Assembly: GCA_023255415.1 (NCBI GenBank)
Contig: JALRIN010000010.1
Span: 1-64,000, forward strand
Origin: Cypionkella sp.
Lineage (GTDB): Bacteria > Pseudomonadota > Alphaproteobacteria > Rhodobacterales > Rhodobacteraceae
Length of the DNA stretch: 64,000 bases
Direction: 5' to 3'
Numbering within the stretch: position 1 is the first letter of the stretch; each line of letters opens with the position of its first letter. The notes beneath the pieces were generated by a model. That model was not told where the DNA came from. It made no database searches and worked only from the letters and a program-made list of their open reading frames with translations. The position numbers and the translations under genes are program-made. Shown here piece by piece: positions 41,162 through 49,676 of this stretch.

Positions 41162-42624
41162 CGTTTTTGCCCCACGGCGCGGCCCGCGCCTTCGGGCAGC
41201 GGCAGACCTGCATGGGCCTCGGCAATCGCGCGCAGTTTCGCCCAAACCTCTGGCGCTGCGGGCGAGGCTTTGCCTGCGGCCATATCGACATGCAGACACA
41301 GCTGTTCGATGGTGGCGACGCACTCCTCGCCCTTCATGATCCGCACAAAAGAGCGATAGCGCTTTTCATCGGCCAAAATGATCTGCAGCGTGCCCGTCAG
41401 CCGGTCGCCCAGCTTGGCCTCGCCCAGATGGCGAATGTGGGTTTCGGCGGAATAAAACGAATGCCCGGCGGCGACATAGTCCATCCCCGCCCCGATCAGC
41501 CGCAAAAAGTTATCGACGGTTTCGGAATTGGCAAAGTAATAGCGGCTTTCGGTCATATGGCCGTTGTAATCAATCCAGCCGGGCAGCACCTGCATCTGCG
41601 CCATGACCAGCGGTTCGGCCTTGGGCGCGGCGTCAATCTCGGCATGAAAGGCGATGGCGCGCTTTTCATCATGGTCGCGCAGCACTTTACCCGCCCCCCA
41701 GTTGCGGTCTTTCAGGGCACGCAAAAAGCCGATCAGGTTGCTGTCGCGAATCCGCTCCAGCTCGCGAATGCTGTGCATCCCCGATTGCGCATCCGACTGG
41801 CCTGCGATCAGATCGACAAGTTCGTCGTTGAACTCGGGCACATCCATCAGCTTGGTCCAGGGCCAGCTGAGGCAAGGCCCAAACTGCGCCATAAAGTGCT
41901 TCATCCCCGCCTCGCCGCCCGCGACGCGATAGGTCTCGAACAGGCCCATCTGACCCCAGCGCAGGCCAAAGCCCATGCGGATCGCCTCGTCGATTTCTTC
42001 GGTGGTGGCGATGCCGTCCTTGACCAACCACAGCGCTTCGCGCCACACCGCCTCTAGGAAACGGTCGGCGATATGGGCGTCGATCTCCTTGCGGATATGC
42101 AGGGGGAACATGCCGATGTCTTTCAGGATTTGCTTGGCGTTTTCAATCACCTGCGCATCTGAGCGCGGCGAAGGCACCACCTCGGCCAGCGGCAATAGGT
42201 AAACCGGATTGAACGGGTGGGCCACGAAAATCACGCTGGGATTGGCGGCTCCTTCTTGCAGCTCTGAAGGCTTGAAGCCCGAGGTGGAAGACCCGATCGG
42301 CGTGCCCAAAGCCGCCGATTGCTGGATCTGCGCAAACACGCGATGCTTCAGGTCCAAACGCTCGGAAACCGATTCCTGAATGTAATCCGCGCCCTCGACC
42401 GCCTCGGTGATGGTGGCGGCAAAGCTTAAGATCCCCTCGGTAGGCATCGGCACATCCGACAGCGCAGGCAAAGCTGCCCGCGCATTGGCCATGACTTCGG
42501 AAATCTTGCGCTCGGCCTCTGGATCAGGGTCAAAGACCGAGACATTCCAGCCGTTCAGCAAGAACCGAGCCGCCCAACCGCCCCCAATAACCCCGCCACC
42601 GATGATCGCTGCTTTTCTTGTCAT
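41158..42624 (-). CDS. L-carnitine dehydrogenase fused to betainyl-CoA thioesterase
   Basis: A 488-residue two-domain enzyme. The N-terminal part (about 1-320) is a 3-hydroxyacyl-CoA dehydrogenase-like NAD(H) enzyme: IIGGGVIGGGWAARFL with the binding loop, and AHPFNPVYLLPLAEVV typical of L-carnitine dehydrogenase. The C-terminal part (about 340-470, LPGWIDYNGHMTESRYYF) is a hot-dog 4-hydroxybenzoyl-CoA-type thioesterase. It oxidises L-carnitine to 3-dehydrocarnitine, and the thioesterase half would release glycine betaine from betainyl-CoA made by the BKACE enzyme encoded upstream. GAGGAGAG precedes the start. Equivalent to cdhA plus cdhB in one chain. Confidence 0.93.
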   Translation of the reverse strand: MTRKAAIIGGGVIGGGWAARFLLNGWNVSVFDPDPEAERKISEVMANARAALPALSDVPMPTEGILSFAATITEAVEGADYIQESVSERLDLKHRVFAQIQQSAALGTPIGSSTSGFKPSELQEGAANPSVIFVAHPFNPVYLLPLAEVVPSPRSDAQVIENAKQILKDIGMFPLHIRKEIDAHIADRFLEAVWREALWLVKDGIATTEEIDEAIRMGFGLRWGQMGLFETYRVAGGEAGMKHFMAQFGPCLSWPWTKLMDVPEFNDELVDLIAGQSDAQSGMHSIRELERIRDSNLIGFLRALKDRNWGAGKVLRDHDEKRAIAFHAEIDAAPKAEPLVMAQMQVLPGWIDYNGHMTESRYYFANSETVDNFLRLIGAGMDYVAAGHSFYSAETHIRHLGEAKLGDRLTGTLQIILADEKRYRSFVRIMKGEECVATIEQLCLHVDMAAGKASPAAPEVWAKLRAIAEAHAGLPLPEGAGRAVGQKR

Positions 42625-42636
42625 CTGGGTCTCTCC

Positions 42637-43551
42637 TCAGCGGGCCAAAGGCGCGCGTTTTTCCAGCTTTAGCTTGGCGCGCACCTCGGCAGGCGTGATC
42701 ACCCGCGCGCCCAGATTGGTGATGATCGAAACCGCACGCTCGACCAATTGCGCATTGGTAGCAAGCACACCCTTTTCTAGCCAAAGATTGTCTTCCAAGC
42801 CAACCCGCACATTGCCCCCCGCCAAAACACTGGCCGCCACATAGGGCATCTGGTTGCGGCCAATGGCAAAGGCGCTCCATTGCCAATCGGCAGGTACATT
42901 ATTGACCATCGCCATAAAGGTGTTCAGATCGTCCGGCGCCCCCCATGGCACACCCATGCACAGCTGCACCAAGGTCGGCGCGAGGATCACGCCCTCGCGC
43001 GCCAATTCTTTGGCAAGCCACAGATGGCCAGTGTCAAACGCCTCGATCTCGATGCGCACACCCGCCGCCGTCATCTGCTGCGCCATGGCGCGCAACATGC
43101 CCGGCGTATTGACCATGACGTAATCGGCCTCGTTAAAGTTCATTGTGCCGCAATCCAGCGTACAAATCTCGGGCCGGCATTCCACCACATGCGCCACCCG
43201 CTCGGTCGCCCCTGCCATATCAGAGCGTGGCCCCATCCGGCCCATATCTTCCGAGCTTTCAAAATAGATGTCGCCGCCCATGCCGGCGGTCAGGTTCAAC
43301 ACCACATCGGTGCCGGAATCGCGGATGCGCTCGGTCACTTCGCGGTAAAGCGCACCGTCACGGCTGGGCTTGCCGGTTTCGGGGTCACGCACATGACAAT
43401 GCACCACCGCCGCACCCGCCTTGGCCGCATCAATCGCCGAGGCCGCAATCTGGGCAGGCGAGCGCGGCACATGCGGGCTGCGGTCCTGCGTGCCCCCCGA
43501 TCCGGTGACAGCACAGGTGATGAAAACGTCGCGGTTCATGGCCAAGGGCAT
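42637..43551 (-). CDS. cdhC: BKACE family, 3-dehydrocarnitine:acetyl-CoA trimethylamine transferase (CdhC-like)
   Basis: A 304-residue member of the beta-keto acid cleavage enzyme family (DUF849). The zinc and catalytic His segment is VVHCHVRDPETGKPSRD, and GGNVRVGLEDNLWLEKG near the C-terminus is diagnostic. In the carnitine pathway the enzyme combines 3-dehydrocarnitine with acetyl-CoA to give betainyl-CoA and acetoacetate. It is the first gene of the catabolic operon; AAGGAGG lies upstream. The adjacent dehydrogenase-thioesterase fusion supplies its substrate and uses its product. Confidence 0.92.
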   Translation of the reverse strand: MPLAMNRDVFITCAVTGSGGTQDRSPHVPRSPAQIAASAIDAAKAGAAVVHCHVRDPETGKPSRDGALYREVTERIRDSGTDVVLNLTAGMGGDIYFESSEDMGRMGPRSDMAGATERVAHVVECRPEICTLDCGTMNFNEADYVMVNTPGMLRAMAQQMTAAGVRIEIEAFDTGHLWLAKELAREGVILAPTLVQLCMGVPWGAPDDLNTFMAMVNNVPADWQWSAFAIGRNQMPYVAASVLAGGNVRVGLEDNLWLEKGVLATNAQLVERAVSIITNLGARVITPAEVRAKLKLEKRAPLAR

Positions 43552-43624
43552 TGCAATCCTCCTTAAGGTTTGGCCGCAGCATATCGGGCTTGCAAAGCGC
43601 CGCTTGTCATTTTACGAAACTTTT
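43552..43624. promoter_or_regulatory. Divergent cdhC / regulator promoter region
   Basis: 73 bp between the first catabolic gene (minus) and the GlxA-type regulator gene (plus). TTGCAA-type half sites occur at both ends (near 43553 and 43591), which could mark a regulator site. Expected to be the place where the regulator controls carnitine catabolism; the exact operator is not defined. Confidence 0.45.
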
Positions 43625-44587
43625 ATGTCAAAAAACGCAACGATCTTCGCCGCATCGCAGCAACCGCTGACCCTGGCCCTGCTGGTGCTGCCACAGGCCT
43701 CTATTCTCGAGGTCGCCTCCACCCTCGACCCGCTGCGCGCCGCCAACCGCCACCTTGGCACCGAGGCCTTTCGCTGGCGCGTGGTCACCCCCAACGGCCA
43801 AGCAGCGCCGCTGACCTGCGGCATCGAACTGCCCTCCTCCGGCCCGCTTGCCGCCGCAAAAGGCGCAGATGCGCTGATCGTGATCGCAGGGTTTCGCCAA
43901 TCCGAAGTCGCCACAGCCCCGCTGATCCGCGACCTTGCCCGCATTGCGCCGCGCTTTGCCGCCATCGGTGGCATCGACGCAGGGCCTTGGGTGCTGGCGC
44001 GCGCGCGGCTGCTGAATGGCTATAAGGCAACGGTGCATTGGGAAGATTTGGAAGACCTGAGCAGCGCACATCCCGATATCGAGGTGCTGCCCGACCGCTA
44101 TGTAATCGACCGCAGCCGCTTTACCGCAGGTGGCGCCGCCCCCGCCGCCGATCTGATGCTGCACCTGATTGCCTGCCGCCATGGCGCAGGCCTTGCCCGC
44201 CAAACCGCCGCCAGCTTCATCACCAGCCCGCGCCCAGCCGCCGAGCCGCAACTGCGCGCAACCCCACAAACCCCACGCCTTGATCCCCGCGTCGCCAGCG
44301 CGGTTTCCCGCATGGAAGCCAACCTTGATGCGCCCGAATCCGCGCGCCAAATCGCCGCCGACATGAACCTCTCGACCCGCCGATTGGAGCAGCTTTTTCG
44401 CGAAAACCTCGGCCTCACCCCCGCAGCTTATGGTCTGACGCTGCGCTTGGCGGCGGCGCGTCGGATGATCACCGACACCCACCACCCGCTGGCAGAAGTG
44501 GCGCTGCGCTGCGGATTTTCTTCTGCCTCAAGCCTTTCACGCGCCTTTCGCGCCAAATTCGACCGCGCCCCGCGCGATTTAAGATAG
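43625..44587 (+). CDS. cdhR: GlxA-family transcriptional regulator (CdhR-like)
   Basis: A 320-residue regulator with an N-terminal DJ-1/PfpI-like effector domain (about 15-185; GGIDAGPWVLARARLLNG) and a C-terminal AraC-type double helix-turn-helix (about 225-320; ESARQIAADMNLSTRRLEQL, then EVALRCGFSSASSLSRAFRA). This is the CdhR/GbdR-type architecture used for carnitine and betaine control. It is transcribed divergently from cdhC, so it is predicted to activate the operon when carnitine or a derivative is present. The start at 43625 (MSKNAT) avoids reading through the promoter region. Confidence 0.9.
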   Translation: MSKNATIFAASQQPLTLALLVLPQASILEVASTLDPLRAANRHLGTEAFRWRVVTPNGQAAPLTCGIELPSSGPLAAAKGADALIVIAGFRQSEVATAPLIRDLARIAPRFAAIGGIDAGPWVLARARLLNGYKATVHWEDLEDLSSAHPDIEVLPDRYVIDRSRFTAGGAAPAADLMLHLIACRHGAGLARQTAASFITSPRPAAEPQLRATPQTPRLDPRVASAVSRMEANLDAPESARQIAADMNLSTRRLEQLFRENLGLTPAAYGLTLRLAAARRMITDTHHPLAEVALRCGFSSASSLSRAFRAKFDRAPRDLR

Positions 44588-44610
44588 CGCCGTGCTCTCG
44601 CCAATCGTCG

Positions 44611-44650
44611 GAAGCCTCCGGCGGGGATATTTTTTGCCAAGATGAAAGGC
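44611..44650. repeat. Palindromic intergenic repeat, copy 7
   Basis: GAAGCCTCCGGCGGGGATAT followed by TTTTTGCCAAGATGAAAGGC. It is the left half of a nested inverted pair with copy 8. Confidence 0.85.
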
Positions 44651-44659
44651 CAAAGCCCG

Positions 44660-44738
44660 GCGCTTTCATCTTGGTGCAAATATCCCGGGGGAGGCGGGCT
44701 TGCCGCAAGGCAAGCGCGGCGGGGGCAGCGCCCCCTCT
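44660..44738. repeat. Palindromic intergenic repeat, copy 8
   Basis: GCGCTTTCATCTTGGTGCAA followed by ATATCCCGGGGGAGG, then stems GCTTGCC-GCAA-GGCAAGC (44699-44714) and GGGGGCAGCGCCCCC (44720-44734). Together with copy 7 it can fold into one long hairpin between the convergent regulator and peptidase genes. Confidence 0.85.
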
Positions 44739-46746
44739 AAGCCTCGAACAGGCCGCGACCTTTTAGCAGGGGCTCTACCCCCGGCATGCGGCCGCGGAAT
44801 TTGGTGTAAAGCGCGTCTGGCGGCGCAGAGCCTCCGGCCGAGAGAATGAATTTTTCCAGCCGCGCCGCCGTCGCGGGGTCAAAGGCGTCACCTGCTTCGG
44901 TGAAAGCCGCAAAAGCATCGGCGTCCATCACTTCGGACCACATATAGGAATAATAGCCCGAGGCATAGCCATCGCCCGAGAACACATGCGCGAAATGCGG
45001 CGTGGCGTGGCGCATGCGGATGGCTGCGGGCATGCCCAGAGCTGCAAGCACTTCGGCCTGTTTCTGCATCGGGTCTGCAGGAGCTGCCCCTTCGTGGAAG
45101 GCCAGATCGACGAGGGCTGAGGCAAGGAATTCTACCGTCGAGAAGCCCTGATCGTAGGTGCCTGCCGCCAAAAGCCGTGCCAAAAGATCGGCAGGCATCG
45201 CAGCCCCCGTTTCGACATGGCGGGCATGTTTTTCCAGCACCTCGGGCACTTCCAGCCAATGTTCGTAAAGTTGGCTGGGCAATTCGACAAAATCGCGCGC
45301 CACCGAAGTGCCCGAGATAAAGCCGTAGGTCACATCCGACAGCATCTGATGCAGCGCGTGGCCAAATTCATGGAACAAGGTGCGCGCGTCATCATAGGAC
45401 AGCAGCGCCGGCGTGGCCTTGGCGAAGTTGCAGATATTGACCACCAATGGGCGCACCTCGCCGCCCAATTTGCGCTGCGAACGCATCGCCGAGCACCAAG
45501 CCCCCGAGCGTTTCGATCCGCGCGCAAAGTAATCGCCGATAAAGACCGCCAGATGCTGGCCGTTGCGCGTCACCTCCCAAGCCCTTGCGTCCGGATGGTA
45601 AAGCGGCAGATCCAGCGCACGAAACTCAAGGCCGAACAGGCGGTTGGCGCAGTCAAAGCAGGCTTCCAGCATCGCCTGAAGGCTGAGGTAGGGTTTCAAG
45701 ACCGCCTCATCCAGATCATGTTCGGCCAGCCGCCGCGCCTGTGAATAATAGTGCCAATCCCAAGGTTCGAGCGGCCCGGTGAAGCCGTCAGCTTCCAGCC
45801 TTATTTGCAAAAGTGCTGCATCTTCAAGCGCTTTGGCGCGGGCAGGCGTCCAGACCCGCAGCAGTAGATCGCGTACGGCTGCCGGGGTTTTCGCCATCTC
45901 GGTTTCCAGTTTGAAATCGGCAAAAGACCCATAGCCAAGCAGGGCCGCGCGTTCCGCCCGCAGCGCCAAAATCTCGGCGGCGATGGCACGGTTATCGGTC
46001 TCGCCACCCATAGCTCCGCGGGCGACCCAAGCTTCATAGGCCTTTTGCCGCAGGGCGCGGCGCGGCGAAAACTGCAAGAACGGCACGATTAACGAACGCG
46101 ACAGCGTCACCACCGGCCCCATCGCCTTTTCCGCCCCGGCAGCCACTGCCGCCGCGACCACAAAATCGGGCAGGCCTTGCAGATCTTCGGCAGCCAGCGG
46201 CATGAACCAGCTGCGTTCGTCTGCCAGCAGGTTTTGGCTGAACTGGGTGCCCAAGACCGCAAGCCGGGCTTTAACTTGCGTCAGACGTTCGGCCTCGCCG
46301 CCTTTGAGCTGCGCGCCAGATCGAACAAACATCTGCCGATAAAGCTCGAGCACGCGCGCCTGTTCTGCGCTCAGATCAAGGTCTTCGCGCCGCGCCCACA
46401 GCGCCTCGATCCGCGCGAACAGCGCCTTGTTGTTGGTGACTTCCGAGGAAAACGCGCTCATCTTTGGCGCAAGATCGCGCTGCAAAGCCTCGCGGCCTGG
46501 GGTGCTGTCGGCACCGACAAGATTGTAAAACACCCCTGCGACACGGTCCAGCAGCGCTTCGGCCAGTTCCATCGCCTCGATGGTATTGGCGAAGGTGACC
46601 TTAGGCTGCGCGACGATCTTTGCGATATTGTCGCGCGCCTCGGTGAGGGCCGCGTCAAAAGCGGGGGCGAAATCTTCGTCCTTGATCTGGGCAAAGGGCG
46701 GCAGGGCAAATTCCCCCTCCCAAGCGGTCAGCAAAGCATTGGTCAT
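44737..46746 (-). CDS. M3 family metallopeptidase (Dcp / oligopeptidase A-like)
   Basis: A 669-residue zinc peptidase that hydrolyses short peptides in the cytosol. The thimet-type zinc motif HEFGH is at about residues 461-465 (TLFHEFGHALHQMLS), with the downstream Glu ligand in the following helix. Conserved blocks NGQHLAVFIGDYFARGSKRSGAWCS and FSGDGYASGYYSYMWSEVMDADAF are typical of Dcp and PrlC. The start follows CAGGAGA. It ends next to the two amino-acid ABC importer genes, which supply what peptide breakdown yields, though a regulatory link is not shown. Confidence 0.93.
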   Translation of the reverse strand: MTNALLTAWEGEFALPPFAQIKDEDFAPAFDAALTEARDNIAKIVAQPKVTFANTIEAMELAEALLDRVAGVFYNLVGADSTPGREALQRDLAPKMSAFSSEVTNNKALFARIEALWARREDLDLSAEQARVLELYRQMFVRSGAQLKGGEAERLTQVKARLAVLGTQFSQNLLADERSWFMPLAAEDLQGLPDFVVAAAVAAGAEKAMGPVVTLSRSLIVPFLQFSPRRALRQKAYEAWVARGAMGGETDNRAIAAEILALRAERAALLGYGSFADFKLETEMAKTPAAVRDLLLRVWTPARAKALEDAALLQIRLEADGFTGPLEPWDWHYYSQARRLAEHDLDEAVLKPYLSLQAMLEACFDCANRLFGLEFRALDLPLYHPDARAWEVTRNGQHLAVFIGDYFARGSKRSGAWCSAMRSQRKLGGEVRPLVVNICNFAKATPALLSYDDARTLFHEFGHALHQMLSDVTYGFISGTSVARDFVELPSQLYEHWLEVPEVLEKHARHVETGAAMPADLLARLLAAGTYDQGFSTVEFLASALVDLAFHEGAAPADPMQKQAEVLAALGMPAAIRMRHATPHFAHVFSGDGYASGYYSYMWSEVMDADAFAAFTEAGDAFDPATAARLEKFILSAGGSAPPDALYTKFRGRMPGVEPLLKGRGLFEA

Positions 46747-46773
46747 AGCCGTTCTCCTGTTTGATGCGGGGGC

Positions 46774-47556
46774 TTACCGCTCTGATTTCCGGCGCAACCG
46801 CTGCTCGAGCCTGCGCAGTGCCAGCGACAGGCCGATGGTCATGCTTAGATAGATCAGCGCCACCACATTATAGGTTTCAAAATAGCGAAAATTGCCCGCC
46901 GCCGTGACTTTGCCCAGCTGGGTGATATCGGCCACGCCCAGCACCGAAACCAAGGAGCTGTCTTTCACCATGGCAACAAAGTCATTGCCCAAAGGTGGCA
47001 GAATGGTGCGAAAGGCTTGCGGTGCGATCACATGGCGAAAGCGTTGCCAGCCGGTCAGGCCCAGCGCTGCGGCAGCCTCGATCTGACCGCGCTCGACCGA
47101 TTGCAGCCCTGCGCGAAACACCTCGGCCAGAAAGGCCGAATAGGCCAGCATCAACGCGATAATTGCCCGCCACAGCAGTGGAAAATCGCGGGTAGTCATC
47201 GGGGCCCAGCCAAAGGCCCAATTCCATGCCGCCACAAAGGCAGGCGCGCCGACAAAGGCCACATAAAGCAGCAGCACCATGATCGGCACGCCGCGCATCA
47301 CTTCGATATAGCCGCGCGAAACCTCGCGCAGCAGCCGAAACCGCGACACCCCCGCAAGCGCCAGCGCAAGGCCCAGCGCACAGGCAAGCCCAAAGGCCAC
47401 CAGCGTGACAAAAACCGTAATGCCGATGCCCTTGGTCAGGGTGCGCATCACTTGGCTGTAAATCTCGCTGGCCCAAACCTGATAGAACAGCCAAAGGCCG
47501 GTGATGCCCAGCACCACCAGCCAATAGGGAAATTCTTGCTGCTGTTTGGGCGTCAT
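46774..47556 (-). CDS. Amino-acid ABC transporter, permease (HisM/GlnP-type)
   Basis: A 260-residue inner-membrane permease of the polar amino acid family. Six hydrophobic segments are visible. The EAA loop reads EAAAALGLTGWQRFRHVIAP, followed by PQAFRTILPPLGNDFVAMVK, strongly diagnostic of this family. It lies 9 bp downstream of the binding-protein gene. No ATP-binding protein gene is found next to it on either side, so the ATPase must be encoded elsewhere or shared. Confidence 0.92.
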   Translation of the reverse strand: MTPKQQQEFPYWLVVLGITGLWLFYQVWASEIYSQVMRTLTKGIGITVFVTLVAFGLACALGLALALAGVSRFRLLREVSRGYIEVMRGVPIMVLLLYVAFVGAPAFVAAWNWAFGWAPMTTRDFPLLWRAIIALMLAYSAFLAEVFRAGLQSVERGQIEAAAALGLTGWQRFRHVIAPQAFRTILPPLGNDFVAMVKDSSLVSVLGVADITQLGKVTAAGNFRYFETYNVVALIYLSMTIGLSLALRRLEQRLRRKSER

Positions 47557-47565
47557 AAAGCCAGC

Positions 47566-48348
47566 TTATTGGCCCATTTTATAGTCAAGGAACCACTTTT
47601 TGTTCAGTGCCTCGATGCTGCCATCGGCCTTCATCGCCGCGATGCCTGCATTGATTGGCGCCACCAGATCCGAACCTTTGGGGAAGATAAAGCCAAAATC
47701 CTCGACCCCCATCTTTGGCCCAACAATCTTGAGCCCGCCGTTAGAGGCATCGACATAGCCCTGCCCCGCGGTGCCATCGGTCAGCACCAGATCGACATCG
47801 CCCGCCTTCAAAGCTTCGACTGTCGCGCCAAAGGTCTCGAACAGTTTGATCCGCGTGTTGGCCTCGTTGCCATCCAGCACTTCGTAAACGGCGGTATAAA
47901 ACGGCGTGGTACCGGGTTGGGCTGCGATCAGCAGCTTGTCATCGGCGGCAAAGGCCGCAGGATCCGCAAAGCGCGCCTCGTCGCCGCGCACCAGCATCAC
48001 CATTTCCGAGCGCATATAGGCGTCCGAGAAATCGACCTTTTCCTTGCGGTCTTCCTTAATGGTGATCCCGGTCATGCCCAGATCATACTGGCCTTCCGAC
48101 ACCGCAGGGATCATCGCATCCCAAGAGGTGTTTTCATATTTCACCGTGAAGTTCAGCTTTTTGGCCAGATCAGCCATGGCATCATATTCCCAGCCAATCG
48201 CCTTGCCATCCTTGTCGGTGAATTGCAGCGGCGGATAGGCGTTTTCGGTAACAACAACGATTTCTTTCCCACCCAGATCGGGCAGATCGGCCGCAAAAGC
48301 GCCAGAGACAGTCAAAGCAAGGCCCGCAAGGGCGACAGCAATCTTCAT
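47566..48348 (-). CDS. Amino-acid ABC transporter, substrate-binding protein
   Basis: A 260-residue family 3 periplasmic binding protein. The signal peptide is MKIAVALAGLALTVSGAFA. The mature start has IVVVTENAYPPLQFTDKDGK and the YDAMADLAKKL motif, the usual ligand-binding region of polar amino-acid receptors, and GMTGITIKEDRKEKVDFSDAY is typical. Binding to a polar amino acid is expected; the ligand cannot be assigned. It is the first gene of the pair with the permease gene at 46774. Confidence 0.92.
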   Translation of the reverse strand: MKIAVALAGLALTVSGAFAADLPDLGGKEIVVVTENAYPPLQFTDKDGKAIGWEYDAMADLAKKLNFTVKYENTSWDAMIPAVSEGQYDLGMTGITIKEDRKEKVDFSDAYMRSEMVMLVRGDEARFADPAAFAADDKLLIAAQPGTTPFYTAVYEVLDGNEANTRIKLFETFGATVEALKAGDVDLVLTDGTAGQGYVDASNGGLKIVGPKMGVEDFGFIFPKGSDLVAPINAGIAAMKADGSIEALNKKWFLDYKMGQ

Positions 48349-48467
48349 GGTGTGAACTCCCCGTCACGAATTGGATACACAACTATGTGCGCCATTGCGG
48401 CGCAAGAGCAAGGGCCTGCACGGCCTGTTTGGGTGGAATAGGCACAGCGCGCGCTTTTGCGCATCTT

Positions 48468-48483
48468 TGTGCATCCCTGCACA
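48468..48483. promoter_or_regulatory. Inverted repeat upstream of the dioxygenase gene
   Basis: TGTGCA-TCCC-TGCACA is a perfect 6-bp inverted repeat about 85 bp before the dioxygenase ATG, in the region shared with the divergent binding-protein gene. GTGCA/TGCAC half sites recur nearby. Candidate operator; no regulator identified. Confidence 0.4.
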
Positions 48484-48567
48484 GCCTGCACGCGCCTTGG
48501 CCCAGATCTTGTCATTGCGCCAGCACCGCCTCGGGTCCATGTTTTGTGGCAGTCAAAGGAGGCCATC

Positions 48568-49362
48568 ATGTCCCGACTTCCCACCTATTTCATCAGCCAT
48601 GGCGGCGGGCCTTGGCCTTGGGTGCCCGCGATGCGGCAGACCTTTCGCGCGCTAGAGGCCTCGCTGGCGCGGATGCCGTCCGAGATTGGCGCGCGGCCCA
48701 AAGCGGTGCTGATGATCTCGGGCCATTGGGAAACCCCTGATTTCGCGGTGATGTCGTCGCCGCATCCGCCGATGGTCTATGATTAAGGCGGCTTTCCGCC
48801 CGAGACCTATCAGATCACATATCCCGCCCCCGGCGCGCCCGCCCTGGCGCAACAGATCGCAGGTCTGATCGCCGCTGCAAGCCTGCCGACGCATCTGGAC
48901 GCGAAACAAGGCTACGACCACGGCACCTTTGTTCCGGCCTATGTGATGTATCCGCAGGCCGATATGCCGATTTTGCAGGTCTCGCTGCAGCATGGTTATA
49001 ATCCGGCGGCGCATTTTGCGCTTGGCCGCGCGCTTGCCCCGCTGCGCGATGCGGGCGTGCTGATCGTGGGCTCGGGTCTGTCCTATCACAATCTGCGCAT
49101 GTTCGGCCCTGCCGCCAAAATCCCATCCGAGGCGTTTGACGATTGGCTTTGCGAGGTGATGGCCCTGCCGCCTGAGCCGCGCACCGCTGCCTTGCTGGAT
49201 TGGGAGCAAGCCCCCTATGCCCGCATCTGCCATGAGCAGGAAGACCACCTTGCGCCACTGTTCGTGGCCCTTGGTGCCGCCGAGGCCGACCCCGCCCAGC
49301 AGGTCTATCACGACAAGGGCCTGATGGGTGGCGTCACCGCCAGCAGCTATAAACTGGGCTAA
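48568..49362 (+). pseudogene. DODA-type extradiol dioxygenase with in-frame ochre stop
   Basis: A LigB/DODA-type (YgiD-like) extradiol ring-cleaving dioxygenase gene of 264 codons. Metal ligands appear in order: SHGG (His11), SGHWE (His53), then after the stop GYDHGTF and LSYHN. The start follows AAAGGAGG. Codon 73 is TAA (48784-48786) in PPMVYD-stop-GGFPPETYQ; the family normally continues with Tyr-Gly-Gly there, so a TAT or TAC codon has become TAA. The frame stays open on both sides for the rest of the protein, indicating a recent change, an error or readthrough. The remaining fragment would lack two metal ligands, so activity is unlikely without readthrough. Confidence 0.86.
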
Positions 49363-49676
49363 CGCGCCACAGCGCCTGATCCGATTCGCGCGCGCCAGCC
49401 CGCGCCAAGGCCAGCACAGCTTTGGTGCGGGGCCTTTGGCGTCAATTTAACCGCGCCCAACCAAGGCCTTAGACCCCAAGGCCCTGCCCTGCCAGATCTG
49501 TCATGAAACCGTTGCACGCCTGACCGAGGCTGACCGCGAGGCGCAGCCTCATCTGTCCCCAAGCTTGGCCCCGCCGTCGGCCCCGCCCTTCTGTCCCACC
49601 CCGACAGAGGGGCGTTTTTCTGCTTTCCCCCGCGCGCCACTCATGCCACCTTCGCGGCAATAGCAGGAGAAAACAC
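49363..49676. other. 314-bp intergenic region, no gene seen
   Basis: Between the dioxygenase remnant and the aminotransferase gene. No frame here has a Shine-Dalgarno or a family I recognise. A CCCCGACAGAGGGGCGTTTTT hairpin with a T run (about 49597-49619) looks like a weak terminator. GCAGGAGAAA before the aminotransferase ATG is its ribosome binding site. Confidence 0.5.
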
